This document shows, one piece after another, positions 38,801-50,479 of a stretch of DNA of 64,000 bases. The stretch spans positions 5,676,581-5,740,580 of the forward strand of contig NC_083597.1 of assembly GCF_020882245.1 (NCBI RefSeq), written 5' to 3'. How positions within the stretch are numbered: position 1 is the stretch's first letter; the number at the start of each line of letters is the position of its first letter. This stretch comes from Rhopalosiphum padi (lineage: Eukaryota; Arthropoda; Insecta; Hemiptera; Aphididae). The position numbers and the translations under genes are program-made. The notes below the pieces were generated by a model. The model made no database searches. It was given only the letters and a program-made list of their open reading frames with translations, and was not told the origin of the DNA.

Positions 38801-41800
38801 TATATTAATTTTATTATTTTTATTATATTTTTTTAGTTATTTTTATATCTACTTTTAAAATGAGTATGTTAAAGGAATATTTATGAATTTGAACTCTAAC
38901 GATGCGGTTATATTTACGGCCAATAACTGTATTATATTGCGTCCACCGCCATCCATGATAGTTTTTCAGAAACAAATCGATACACTTAATGCTCTTTTGG
39001 TGTTCCTGGGTAACAAATACTAAATAAAACGTCAGTAGTAAAAAGTTTTCCGGTACCTATCTATATACATACGGAAATCGATTGATATTTATACTCCTCT
39101 ACACGCGCACACTTATACAACGATTATTCTTGACGAGTTTCAATTAAATGGGTCAATTTCTGATGAGTCGGAAGTGTATATGTTGACGACGAGAGTTATG
39201 AAGGATAGGCACCGCAAGCGTTTCTATTCTGCCAAGAAGCGCTTCGACAATAGGTTGTATCCCAGCGAATGATTATGATAAATTGTATGTTTATACTAAA
39301 AGAGAAAAAAAATAGAAAATAATAACAAAAGTCCTATATATAATGCATATTATTTAATATATGTGTGTCGAGGCTTTTTTATTGTACCACCTTCTTGTCA
39401 ATGTCTTCAACACAAGTATAATTTTGACACATATTTTTTTCTCTACTCAATACTTCGTTCAAATAAAAGGCATAATTTTTTACGATTTTGTCATTAAACA
39501 TTAAACAAAAATGTTTTCGTTGTAATTTATATACTAAATGGATAGTTTAATATTTTTATTACAAAAATAAAATATTTTAAAAGATAACTAATATACACTA
39601 CTAATATAACTATTCAAAAACTCGATGGTTATATTATTAAAATATACTAAATAGTAATACAAACAGTATGTAAGACATACAGCGTAATTTTCTTTTTTTT
39701 CGCATAAAAATTAAGTGTCATCAAAATTACATTGATACTTACATATAATTGTGTGTACATTTAGTAATAATACTACTGATATCTAATACTTATAATAAAT
39801 GAGTGCTCACAATCACCACGATGTATATTCTGAAATAATATTTTGATCTAATAATTAATATACTAATACATTATTAGAGTGATCACTATTATCTAATCAG
39901 TAATATTCTAATCAGAATGTAATCATGTTGCCAAAAGTTGAATACATTCAACTTTGTGGCAGTCGTTACCATAGCATAATGATGTTGCAGTGTTGGTACT
40001 TAGTAGATACGATTAAAATTTTACAACCACATTTTTGCAAGCCAATCAAAAAAAATATCTCATACGCCACGACACGACACGGCAAGTTGTGAACCCCCCT
40101 TAAAACATCACAATTATATAAACAATTTTAGTTTTTAATTATCGAAATTGTAATCTAAGCAACTCCGATGATTTCTGTTAATTTTTTAACCATATATTTA
40201 TTTATTTGAACAATACAAATTCTGTTGCTTTCCTATTACAATATATCTTACACAACTTCTTGTTTGGTAGTATCCCACTCATATAATAGGTATATTGTTT
40301 AGGTTAATAGTTAATAATTCTAAAATAATCAAAAATATTTACATATTATAAGGTAATTTTTTATAGCAAATGACTTTCGTATGTTGATAAAAAGATAAAT
40401 TGGTTTTATTTACCTATGTTTTCTAAATATTAATTAATTTTAACAATTTTTACCAACTAATTGGTAATAAAATGCTAATTTATAAAAAGTAATAATATTT
40501 TGTATTCCACTTGCCAAATTTAAACAACAAGTAATTTTTTTCGAATTTCCATATCATCTAATAGTATATAGTCACGAAATATGGTACCTACACGAAATAG
40601 TATAACTTAAAACTTTAATAGTGTTACTTATTATCGATAATTTCATATTATGTACAATGTACTTAGTATTTATTTATAAATATATATAAATGAAAAATAT
40701 CCAATAGTTTATTCAATAATTTTTCCATTTTACATTTGTGCTTTATAGTTTATTATAGTATTACATTTAATTTTAAAAAATCCGATTAGCTTAAAATTAG
40801 TTATCATTCATGAATATGATTTCAGCAAAATAATCAATAAAATTCTTTATGTCCCATTGAAAATCATTTATTACCTGTGTTACATAATATATGTAGAGTA
40901 CAAATTAAATCATTGTTGATAACAATGCCATTTATCAAATCAAATTAATAAGAGTTTCTGACAAAAAGATATAATTTGTATTTAATCTAATTATTGTTTA
41001 AATTATGTTTACACAAGTTGAATGATCCTGTTCTGTACCTATATAATATGTTAATAATAACTTGTAATCAGGCTGTATTAGAGGAAAATTCTGCATTTGT
41101 GTTTATATAAATTATAAATTTATATAATTGACTAAAAGGTTAGACTACTTTATAAAAATTAAAATATTATAATTTTTATTGTAAAATATATTCTTAAAAA
41201 ATAACTATATATATATTATATTATATTTATATGTTACATATCGTGCTTACGTACAACTCGTATTTCACTTTACTTGACATAATTTACTATAAGAACATTC
41301 GTGATCCATAATTTCTCGTCACCTGAATTCTCATATTTTTAAAATAATAATTACTGTTTTAATCGCATACATAATATTGCATAATAATGCATACACATGT
41401 ATTTAAGCATAATATAGTTAATATTCAGTATAATTCAGATAATTACCTGTTGGCTTCTCTGACCAGTAATCAGCACCTGTTATTCTTAACCAAGAAATAA
41501 TTAAATACAAGTAGTTAAAAGTTAGAACAATGATCTAGGCGGATAGGCTCTGGTATACAATTTGCGATAAACATTGTAAATACCATAATCCTTTGTTATT
41601 AGTATAAATATGCATTATTTTTCATTAATAGTACAAACTCTGAATAAAATGTTATACGTATCTGCTATTTTAAATACCTATTTAATGACAAAAACAAATA
41701 TAATTTTAAAATTTAAATAATATTTTATAAATTATAGTTAACTGAAATTCAATTAAGTATAAATGATAAGTTTAAGAATAATAATCTATAGTGAATTTTT

Positions 41801-44800
41801 AATAGTTTATAATATTTTATTTTAATAACATCTATTATAAAATAATAAATTATTATTATAAATAAAACCATCGATATAATTTTTAAAAAGTAACTCAAAT
41901 GGTACAAATATATATTATAGTAATAGTATCTATGACCGAGTCTTATACAAAGTCGTAGACAATTTTGTTCTACAGAACACCAGCACTGCCACTCTGGCAT
42001 TTCGTCATATTCTTACTGTTTACCGTAAACCGTTAAATTTATTTAGATGTTAATCATGTTTGTTTTAATCCTATATTTAACTTTTAGACGTCGGCGGAAG
42101 CATGGAAAACTTGGTGGACGAGACTCAAGAAAAGTTCAGTTCATTATTTGGAAAAGCAGAACAACAAGTTGAAGATGTAGAAAAATCAGTAGAAGAAAAA
42201 GTAAACGATGTTACTTCAACTATGCCAGAGTAAGTGGCAATTATTATTCCATGGATACTTGTATCGTTTGTTTAAATTATAAAGTATGATAGAGTCGTGG
42301 CCTATACTTATAGGCATAAGAGACTATACTCCATCACATGTCATAAATAAGCTATAATGTACATCGATTTTTCTTCATGGCCATCTTATAACACGTACAA
42401 GTTAATTATTTGTTATTTTAAGTACCTATATATATAACTTACTATTTATCCATGTATTTTATTTATAAGCTAATGTAGAGTATATATGTCAATCATCAGT
42501 AACGTAGGTATAAGGTATATAATATAGTTTATTCATATATAATAGTGTATACAACGTGACTAAACCAACTAATATTAATAAACAACATATAAAAAAAAAA
42601 ATCTTATATTTTGTATGTTAATATTAAACTATTTAACCTATCTCAACTTATGTTCTAAACTATATTACGCTCTTTATTTTCATGGTTCAAAAGTATTTTA
42701 CTTGTTATAACATAACACATTAACATTTATACATAAATGTATTGTAGAATTTACACATCATACGATTAGTAAGTATATTTATTTTTCTAATTATAATTTA
42801 TTAATTAATAAATATATTAATATGGTGTGGATCCAGGGTCGGATTAAAATATTTTGCGCTCCGGGGAAAACCTACCTAAAATTAAGAACTACTTTTTTAT
42901 AAACATAACATTGTTTTACTATAATTTGGCATTTATATTAGAAATATATTGAAATAATATGTTAACAATCTTTTTAATATTACTATATACCTAAACAATA
43001 AACAATGTAAATACATTTATTAAAATAACAATTTTGTAAACATAATTTAATTTAATTTTAATGAATTTATTAAAATGATATATAAAATACTGGGATTATG
43101 TAAGTAAATTATTTTATTTTTATTATTTATAATATTTTTATAGAAACGCTTTTCTTGATTTCTGTTTAGCGAATTGGTCAATACGTTCATCCCATGACAG
43201 ATTTAAGTAAAACATTTTCAATACTAAGAATAGCAAATTCATTTAATTTTTCTTTTGAAAGAGTAGATCACAAATAGCACTTGACCCTTTTTGAGGCCGA
43301 AAACTATACGTATCTATACGTTTGAATAATCGGTCGAAGTTGTCGGTGGAAATGTTATCTATATTATATAGTCGTTTAATAATTATTATTATTACGTGGA
43401 CACTGTGACTGTAGTTATTACTTATAATACAGATATCGGTAAATTCGTGGAAACGCGTATGTGACTGCGCGCCGTGTACACTGTCGTAATAGTTTTTTCA
43501 CTCTAAATGGTACCTACAATATTTCAAAACTTTGCGCTTTTAAAATCTTGCGCCCGGGGGCAGATGCCCCCTCTGCCCCCCCCTTTAATCCGGCTCTGTG
43601 TGGATCTCTTAACAATGAATATAGTTTTTGATATGTTTTATTGTTAAATAAATCATCTTGCAGAAATTGACGTATAATTATATATTATACGATGGACCGA
43701 GTCTTCGAGGAAACGTTTAAATACTAATACAATTTTTTTTTATCCTCCTAAAAATAAATTAATTTTTTTCATGTTGAACATGATATCCAAAATCCGTAGA
43801 CAAATTATGGATACAAAACAAGCATATGTCTGTAAAAATATCTTATTCAGAAATAAACCTATTAGGGATAACATCATAGAACCTATAAAACCTGCACCCC
43901 CTAGGCACTAAAATGCGAGGGCACGCAATGCCTGGCCTCGCGTATATGCAAAACATGGATATTTATAGAACAGTCATGGCCTGATAGTAAGTAGGTACCT
44001 ACCTATACATGCCAAATTAAATTAGCATCTATAATAACACATTATGTATGTACACGTGTCACAACAGACTTGTACATTTTAAAATGTAACATATTATATT
44101 ATTTTTTAGTGTATTTTTTTTTACAGCCTTAGGTCTATTAATTAATGCTCTTTATTACTCATTACGATTACGAGTATGTTTCTATTTATATAACTACTAA
44201 TGTCCCATATTCAGGATATTATTCTTGAAATTCTTTTAGGTAATAATAATAATTGATAGATACTTTATGTTGTGACCACCCAATAACGCATTAATATATG
44301 ATAAATCAATTAATTTTATTTTCGTAAATAAGATATTACAAAAAATACTCCCTTTTAATTTGTTTTCTTAAACAACTTTGAGATTGTTTTTAAAAATAAT
44401 TTAAAAAAAAATTAAATTAATTTTTAGAAAACCAAAAGTAATAATTTTAAAATAAATAATTAAAAAACATTTCAAGTACCCAAGTCAGCTGTTATAAAGC
44501 AAATGTTGAGGATTTCTCTTTAATAATATCTCTAAACTATCGATATGACTAGAACTATATAGTTTATTTTTAAATAATTCAATTGTAAAGTTGTAACATA
44601 ATAATTTAATATCGAACAATTCGTAAACATTATTTTTATCAAATAAAATTTCATCAAGCAATTCAATTCTTTAAGTTTGCAAAAATTATTTCTCTTGTCC
44701 TGCTCACGCAAGTGTGTATGGCCGAGCCTTGACCTTTGGCTGTTATAGGTAGACACGCAAATCGTCAGTTAGTAACACTAAATATTGTGTACTTACAATC

Positions 44801-45269
44801 AAGATCAAGATTTTTTATTATTATTATTAACCTTTTAAATAGGTTATAATTTTATTTTGAATATGTTTTTTTTTTTAGAAAACCTAAAATACAAGAAGTT
44901 ATTCTTCTTACAGTTGAAGAAACTAGAGTAATACCAATAGATTTAATCAATTCAGAAATTCTAACAAATGGAAATGATTCCGTGTTTGAAGGGGTAAATA
45001 ACAGAATAAAAGAAGAACAGACAGAACAGACAGAAATAAAAACAGAAGATTCTCTTGTTGATGCAAATGTAAAACAAAATGATAAAGAAGATGATGAAGT
45101 TGAAGAAAAAAAAGATGAAGAAGAAGTTGAAGAAAAAAAAGTCGAAGAAGTAAAAGTCGAAGGAGAAGAAGAAAAAAAATCTGACGAAGAATTAGAAGAA
45201 GGAGAAGAAATTGCTGAAAAAGAAAATGACGAAGAAAATGAAGATAAAAGTGGTGAAGTAGAAGAGTAA
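32677..45269 (+). CDS. Probable N-myristoylated, acidic Glu/Lys-rich protein (3 exons)
   Basis: Exons 32677-32857, 42088-42229 and 44879-45269 join in frame (junctions in phases 1 and 2) to give 237 residues. The N-terminus MGCAGSNPL has Gly2, Cys3 and Ser6, the pattern for N-myristoylation with adjacent palmitoylation, so membrane tethering is likely. Exon 1 is Ser/Thr/Ala-rich and ends in a hydrophobic helix-like SIVQKVVGSVNIDDVVKKIQ. Exon 2 is helical and charged (KFSSLFGKAEQQVEDVEKS). Exon 3 has a short hydrophobic patch (VILLTVEETRVIPIDLI), then about 85 residues dominated by Glu, Lys, Asp and Val. The architecture recalls lipid-anchored acidic proteins such as MARCKS or Drosophila Akap200, but there is no basic effector domain and I recognise no family. 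The first intron is 9.2 kb, the second 2.6 kb. Confidence 0.72.
34700..34815 (+). repeat. Dispersed repeat family, copy C
   Basis: TAATGGATGTGTTAAATATG, GAATTCAATGATAT, AAAAACGATTCTGAGCGGAG, then CTGTCTG and ATATATCACT. It shares the first part with copies B and E and the CTGAGC...ATATCACT part with copy A. Confidence 0.75.
35534..35836 (-). pseudogene. Unrecognised protein-like open frame, 100 codons
   Basis: The minus-strand frame has balanced composition unlike AT-rich noise: GLNCGDEAELLVANLWCYSH, then KRSLSMEVEWKSVEQLEIYC and a basic end to the stop. A possible acceptor, TTTCTAG, precedes GLNCGDEA. Below the stop the sequence stays GC-richer for another 150 bases. It could be an exon of an unrecognised gene within the intron of the acidic-protein gene, or a relic of a mobile element or retrocopy. 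No family recognised. A plus-strand hydrophobic frame overlaps it (35412-35615) and is less protein-like. Confidence 0.3.
36885..36985 (-). repeat. Dispersed repeat family, copy D
   Basis: On the minus strand it reads TAATAAATGTGTTAAATTTG, GAATTCAATAATAAAAATCA, then AAGAGGTG. It is a short, diverged copy matching the core of copies B, C and E. Confidence 0.6.
38883..39023 (+). other. Small open frame of 46 codons
   Basis: ATG to TAA with a protein-like middle (VIFTANNCIILRPPPSMIVF) and CpGs, set in AT-rich intron sequence. AATAAA follows the stop directly. No family is recognised, and there is no promoter or splice evidence. It may belong with the next frame as a decayed insertion. Confidence 0.25.
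39041..39270 (+). pseudogene. Unrecognised open frame fragment, Lys/Arg-rich end
   Basis: An open frame of about 75 codons without an early Met ends at TGA. The second half is notably protein-like: LDEFQLNGSISDESEVYMLT followed by MKDRHRKRFYSAKKRFDNRL. Codons such as TCG, CGC and AAG contrast with the flanks. It is either an unrecognised terminal exon or a fragment of a mobile element; I do not recognise the family. Confidence 0.28.
42088..42229 (+). CDS. Acidic-protein gene, coding exon 2
   Basis: Acceptor AACTTTTAG|AC, donor CCAGA|GTAAGTG. 142 bases encode DVGGSMENLVDETQEKFSSL and a heptad-like charged helix to TSTMPE. Too short to show as a long open frame. Identified by frame continuity with exons 1 and 3 and strong splice sites. 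Confidence 0.72.
42834..43598. mobile_element. hAT element remnant with transposase tail
   Basis: Ends CAGGGTCGGATTAA and, read inward from the right, CAGAGCCGGATTAA (12 of 14 match). The exact 8-base duplication TGTGGATC is on both sides (42826-42833, 43599-43606). Inside, on the minus strand (about 43262-43144), is a relic of a hAT transposase C-terminal dimerisation region: KLNEFAILSIEN, then after a frameshift WDERIDQFAKQKSRK. This is a deleted copy of a once-autonomous element, inserted in intron 2 of the acidic-protein gene. Confidence 0.88.
43144..43262 (-). pseudogene. hAT transposase C-terminal relic
   Basis: SKEKLNEFAILSIENVLLKS matches the usual hAT/ZMYM-type pattern LxxLAxLSIEN. 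A shift of frame then leads to DERIDQFAKQKSRKA, the usual continuation. Non-functional. Confidence 0.75.
44879..45269 (+). CDS. Acidic-protein gene, last coding exon
   Basis: The acceptor is preceded by a T-run (TTTTTTTTTTAG|AA). It encodes 129 residues and stops at TAA 45267-45269. Repeated EVEEKK/DEE units make it low-complexity. The antisense strand gives a leucine-rich open frame that is only a mirror of these GAA/GAT codons. Confidence 0.75.
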
Positions 45270-45593
45270 ATATCAAATTATGTAAACAATTTAAAGGATG
45301 GCTCAAAAATATATTTAATACATTTTATAAAAAGAAAAAGCTATTTAAAAGATTTATATATTAGTGGGATTAATAATTTTATACATTATATTTTTTTATA
45401 ATATATTATATAGATAAAAATTGCATTAAAGTGTATAATATATATGATATTTACATATTATATACTTAATTAATAATAGCTTAGCTAGGAAGTTTTTTTA
45501 AAAAAATGTATGTGATTAAATTATTTTATAATGCAACAATGTATTGTTATTTTATTATATTATATACAATTTTAAGATTACATTTTTATACTA

Positions 45594-45599
45594 AATAAA
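45594..45599 (+). terminator. Likely polyadenylation signal of the acidic-protein gene
   Basis: AATAAA within CTAAATAAAAAAAA, 325 bases after the stop codon. It is the first canonical signal downstream that I find. Confidence 0.5.
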
Positions 45600-48500
45600 A
45601 AAAAATGTAAGTTTTAATCTACTTTAAACATTGAACTTATTAAAAAATTCAGCAGGACACAAATGGGTAGGTATTTGCCACTTGAAAAGGCACTGTTGGC
45701 CTAGACTCCATAGATTTTTATTATTTTTAAATCGAGATAAAATTAATAATATTATTTCTTAAAGTTTTAAAGTTAAGTATAATTATATGAAATATAATAA
45801 TTTTATAAAATCGGAAATAATTCTTTGTACGTTGACTTCTATATATAATTTTAATTACCTATTTACATAGTAAAAAGCAAAATCTACGGAAGAACAATCA
45901 ATTATTAATTACTATTTATAAATGAGCTGGTCAAAATGTTGCGTTTTTCTAGTAAAACCTGAAACATCAGCACTGTATTAAAATAAATTAAAATTATTAT
46001 ACTATTTTATTTAAATTATTGCTTTTTAATATATTTTATAGCATATGTTTTGTCATTTTTGAGCGCAAAGTATCATAAACAACCTAACCCTATTATTTGT
46101 TTAGAAGTTGTAACTTGTATGTACGTATAGTATGTCATAATGGATACCGATTTAATCATTTATAATAGGTGATTTTATGTTTCTAACAATAAGTCATGGA
46201 TTAACGCCATGCTAAACATCGTTATGCCATAATAAATAAATCGATTTATTAGTAAAAAATTGTTACTATATTATTTAATAACACAATTTTTCCAGGACAA
46301 TAAATTTCATGCGTATCAATATTATTATACTTAGACTACAGAATAATAAATACAGATTCCTTTATTTTCACTATGCCGTTAATGCCTAATGGTTAATTTT
46401 GTAACAGACGTGTGCCGGGTGTAAGACTTTAATTTTTATAAACATTAATTACTATTAATCTATCGTCCAAATTATTATAACCGAACAAACATAAAAAGTT
46501 TACAGTGTAGGTATAGTCGACTGCCTACCCCGTGTGAGAACACATGCCAATATGATTTACAAGAAGTATTGAATACGACTAAAAATTACATCGTATGATA
46601 ATTTAGTAATATGAATACTATACTGTAAGAACTTTGCCTAACCAATCGTATAATTTCATTACACTTTAAGTGGATAAAAACTAAAAATAGTTGGTTCTTT
46701 TGGATGAAACCTTTCAAAATAAGGACCCAAAAACTATCGATAATTTGAATTTTTTTCTTTTAATACAAGGCGTCCATCATAAAAATATTCAATAAAACTC
46801 CGAAAGTCTTCAACCGATTAATACTAGTTTACCATGATATACGGTATCCAGCGTAATCTATATGACTACGCGTCATTATTACTATAAATTATAATATATT
46901 TAAAATTACAAAAAAAAATTGAAACATTCTTTCTAACAGATATAAAATAATGAGTATTGCAATTTTTGTCAAGCCTATTTAATCCAGTGTTAATGTCATG
47001 TGTTCTACTATAATAAGGAAAATATTAAAAACGATATATGATATATATCTGTTCTTGTATAATGTGCCCACTAATAGCTTAACTTAATTAAACAAAAAAG
47101 GCATTAAGTAGGATGTACTGATTTGTGTAACAAATTTAGATTTGTTTTATATAAATTGACTCGCATTAAAAACAAGAAAGCTTTAGTGAAAGCTAGTAAA
47201 TATTTATACAAACATAATAATTTAAAAGTAGAATTTGGTAAGTGACTATTATGTTTAAATGATGAAGGGTGAAAATAATGTCGTCAACCAAAATACTGCA
47301 TTTTTCTCAGACTGGCTGAATAATAGAGCATGACAGTCAACGGAAATTAACTCGGTTATCCATAGATCACGGTAAATCTACAATGTGAACCGCGATCGTT
47401 GAAGTTATACGCGGTCGAGTTAATACCTTCGTCCATAATATTGTAGAGTAACTGACATTTTCCGTTGGTCAGTGAGTAATCGCCAACCATGTTTCTTCAC
47501 GTCCGATTAACAATGATTATTCTAAGACCGACCAATGATAAGTATAAACTATAAGGTATACTCGCGAAAAGGTTAGGTAACCGTGATGCATAATTTGCAA
47601 ACCTTCAGTCCGGAGAAAACGTGATCGTCGCTGGCTTATATATCTCCGCGTCAGTCGTACCGATCAATTCTCAATTAAAAAGTTTTCTCAAGAAAATCGT
47701 GACTTTGTAAACTAATGGGGATTTTTACACTTTTCTACTTAAGAGCCTTATAGAAAATCAACAACGTGCAAAACATATATTATTGTATAATAACATTTAC
47801 AGTTTACCTATGTTTTATAGAAATGCAATGACACTATTAGTATCTAAGCATTCTAGGTCCAAATTTGTAACGGTTGATGTAGCACTCCATTTTTTAGGAA
47901 AGCATAAAGATATAAATACCTATTTTATTTTATCCATACTTAAAAATAAATTGCAGTTAAATTTAATATTATAATACGTATCTTTATTACTATATTTGAT
48001 AAAACAAATATTTATAAAAAAAAATAAGAATTTTATTATCCTCAAAGCTTATTTTAAACTAAAAAAATTATATAAAAATAATTTATTTTGTGGTTCTATT
48101 TTATGGCTTATTATATTTTTACATTAAATTTAAATACCTATTTAAAATAACATACAAAAATGTACACTTAAAAACGTCAACTTTTGTATATTCTAACAGT
48201 TAATAATACCAAGACTCAAGACTGTTATGATATGCCCAATAGTATTATCTGTATATTCTGTCTGACTCATTATTAATTATGATAAATTATTGTTGTTACC
48301 TATATATTATTTATTATTGTAGTGAGAAATAATAAATTAATAATCAATCTGAAGTAATAATATTGCATACACAAGACGCCGTGTTACGTTCAAAATTATA
48401 ATATTTGGTGACAAACGTGCTAAAATTAAATGTTTTACCTACTAGATTATTTTGTACAAACCTAATCTCTGTGCATTCAACAACTTTATTCTTTATAGAC

Positions 48501-48940
48501 CACATTAGAAGTGAGATAATAACTCCGAACTCGGAACACTTGGAAAATGACCAACACCACTAGACTCGTTTAGCGTCAATAAGAGTAAATATACTTTCCC
48601 TTACGCTCATATTCTTTTCGGAAATATTATTTATTTTTTATATAAAGAACTTACATATTTTTTCTCGGCGAGTCAATATAAAATAGACAAATAATCGTAA
48701 CTACAGTGGATCAGAAGTGCCATAGATCACAATTCCTTAATTTTTCCTTTTGGCACCGCGGATGAGACGACGATTACAACAGATTCAGTACAAGGATAGG
48801 AGAGTAAAGAGGTTTTCAGAACGAAACTCGGGAGGCAGACTCCAGTCGTATTAAGTAAAGCATCAGACTATATGAACGCATTGGACAGTATAGGTACGTC
48901 ATGACTCGTGACATAACAGGTCTATCTTATTGCATCTAAT
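45600..48940. other. Intergenic region with a promoter-like segment near 47.4-47.7 kb
   Basis: No exon supported. Between about 47330 and 47700 the sequence is CpG-richer and contains TTATATATCTCC (about 47636) followed closely by TCAGTCGT, an insect initiator-like word. The spacing of about 15 bases is short for a TATA/initiator pair, so this is only a hint of a plus-strand start site. The remainder is AT-rich without recognisable content. Confidence 0.35.
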
Positions 48941-48941
48941 C

Positions 48942-49123
48942 CAGTGTTTCCCAACTGGTGTTCCGTGAAAAATTTGAGATAATATAAATTAATTAATAAT
49001 ATTTTTGATTTTAATTATGATTCTAACACAGAGTAGCTCCAACAGGCAACAATTATATGGGGTTCCACAAAACGTCCAAGCTCCTTTAAAGGTTCCGTAA
49101 GTAAAAGAAGTTAGGAAACATTA
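48942..49123. mobile_element. Short hAT-like MITE, CAGTGTTTCCCAAC termini
   Basis: 182 bases. The left end is CAGTGTTTCCCAACTGGTG and the right end, read inward, TAATGTTTCCTAACTTCTT. Both are followed inward by a GTTCCGTG/ACGGAACC-type word. Flanking sequences ATCTAATC and ATCGAATC match at 7 of 8 positions, a slightly decayed target duplication. Confidence 0.72.
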
Positions 49124-49992
49124 ATCGAATCGAATCTATTCGGGGTAATACTATTTTGAAAATATATATTTATTATATTTTATATAATTTTATATCACGG
49201 GGAAAATAAGTAATCAAAAATATTTATGTATAATATTAACATAATAATATTTGATTTTATAGTTAATACTTGTATAGTTGTATTTATAGACCTAACATAA
49301 CTTATCTGCCTTCTGCTGGCCAGCAACATGACTAAACATGTAATATTCCCTATAAATGGCGATAGGTACTTCATTTTGTGTAAACCTACCATATATGTTA
49401 CCTATATAATCTTTTTCTGATGATCTAACCGACTGTTTATTAAATAAATCGAATATCGGATCGTATTCAAGGCTCAAGCAATTAGACTGGACCATAAAAA
49501 ACGTTTTCACGTGAAATTTTATCTCTGTTGTTTGATATATCTCCTACTTTAGCTCAATAAGATAGGAGACGGAGATGAACTATACATGAAAAATTTACGT
49601 AAATTTTTTGTGGGGTAATTTACCGAGAAAAGTTTACGTAAATTCTGTAAATTTTGATAATTCTTGTAAGTATATCACCATAGGGACACCCTAGGAACTT
49701 TTCACTACCTCCTTCATGAACTTATAATTATTGTATCTAACGCTTATTTTTATTATTTACTGAATAGTAAGATGTTCACGGTACTATAAATTTAATGAAT
49801 GACTTTATATAAGTACCTTGCAGTGTATTATTAACTTTTATATTTATCTATTATCTCGGCATTCACCTGTGATAAAAAAAAAATCGTTTCGAAATCATAA
49901 AACTATATATCTACCATAGTCATGATTCTCAAAACGAATTTTTAAGTTATTATCTGATGATGTAAAGAAAATAATTACAAAAAATATCACAG

Positions 49993-50470
49993 ATGCTGAT
50001 ATATACTCTGTTTGGAAGATTCTACCCTGGATATTTCACGGGTGATCAGTTGTCAGTTTGTATTCGTTACATAGATACATTAGGGGATGTATCAGAAAGG
50101 CTATTAGAAGTATGCCAGGGAAACAATAAAACTGGTTTAAGTGTTGCAGAAAAAATGTATGAAGTTTTGGTTGAAAATGATTTATGTGTAGACAATATTG
50201 CTTATACTAGTAGTATGTCTGGTACTGATAGAATATATAAATTGTCATAACTGATGGGTCATATGATTCCTTTCATATCATGTTTATAGATTAAACGCAT
50301 TTCTTGAGTATAGTTGTATTGCTAGTATTCTAATAGATGATTTTTCTTCTACAAATGAAAATCTATACATATTTTTTCAGCTAGCACTAAGACAAATTCA
50401 TGTTAAAATTAGCCACCATAGAAAATATATTGCAACTTCGTACCTAATTTTTCAAAAACGAGATCTATAA
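49993..50470 (+). pseudogene. hAT-type (DUF4371-like) transposase relic
   Basis: The first open block (49993-50250) reads DQLSVCIRYIDTLGDVSERL, then CVDNIAYTSSMSG, which follows the central part of DUF4371/ZMYM1-like transposases (QLSxCxRYxD ... ERLLE ... SYDGASxMSGK). After a stop and a small frame change, a second block (about 50292-50469) reads LNAFLEYSCIASILIDDFSS and then LYIFFQLA, matching the usual HRxNxxLEHSC ... LYxFF segment. Stops and lost residues show it is dead. Ends of the parent element were not found. Confidence 0.75.
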
Positions 50471-50479
50471 AATTTGTGT

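Larger units (their letters stand above)
32858..42087 (+). other. Intron 1 of the acidic-protein gene
   Basis: 9.2 kb, mostly AT-rich. It holds two copies of the dispersed repeat (34700-34815, 36885-36985), a protein-like minus-strand open frame (35534-35836) and two adjacent short plus-strand frames (38883-39023, 39041-39270), listed separately. No exon of the host gene with compatible phase was seen inside it. Confidence 0.55.

Noticed and set aside
44947..45306. Leucine-rich minus-strand frame of 119 codons
   Set aside because: It is the mirror of GAA/GAT-rich codons in the acidic exon, whose plus-strand frame has splice and phase support.
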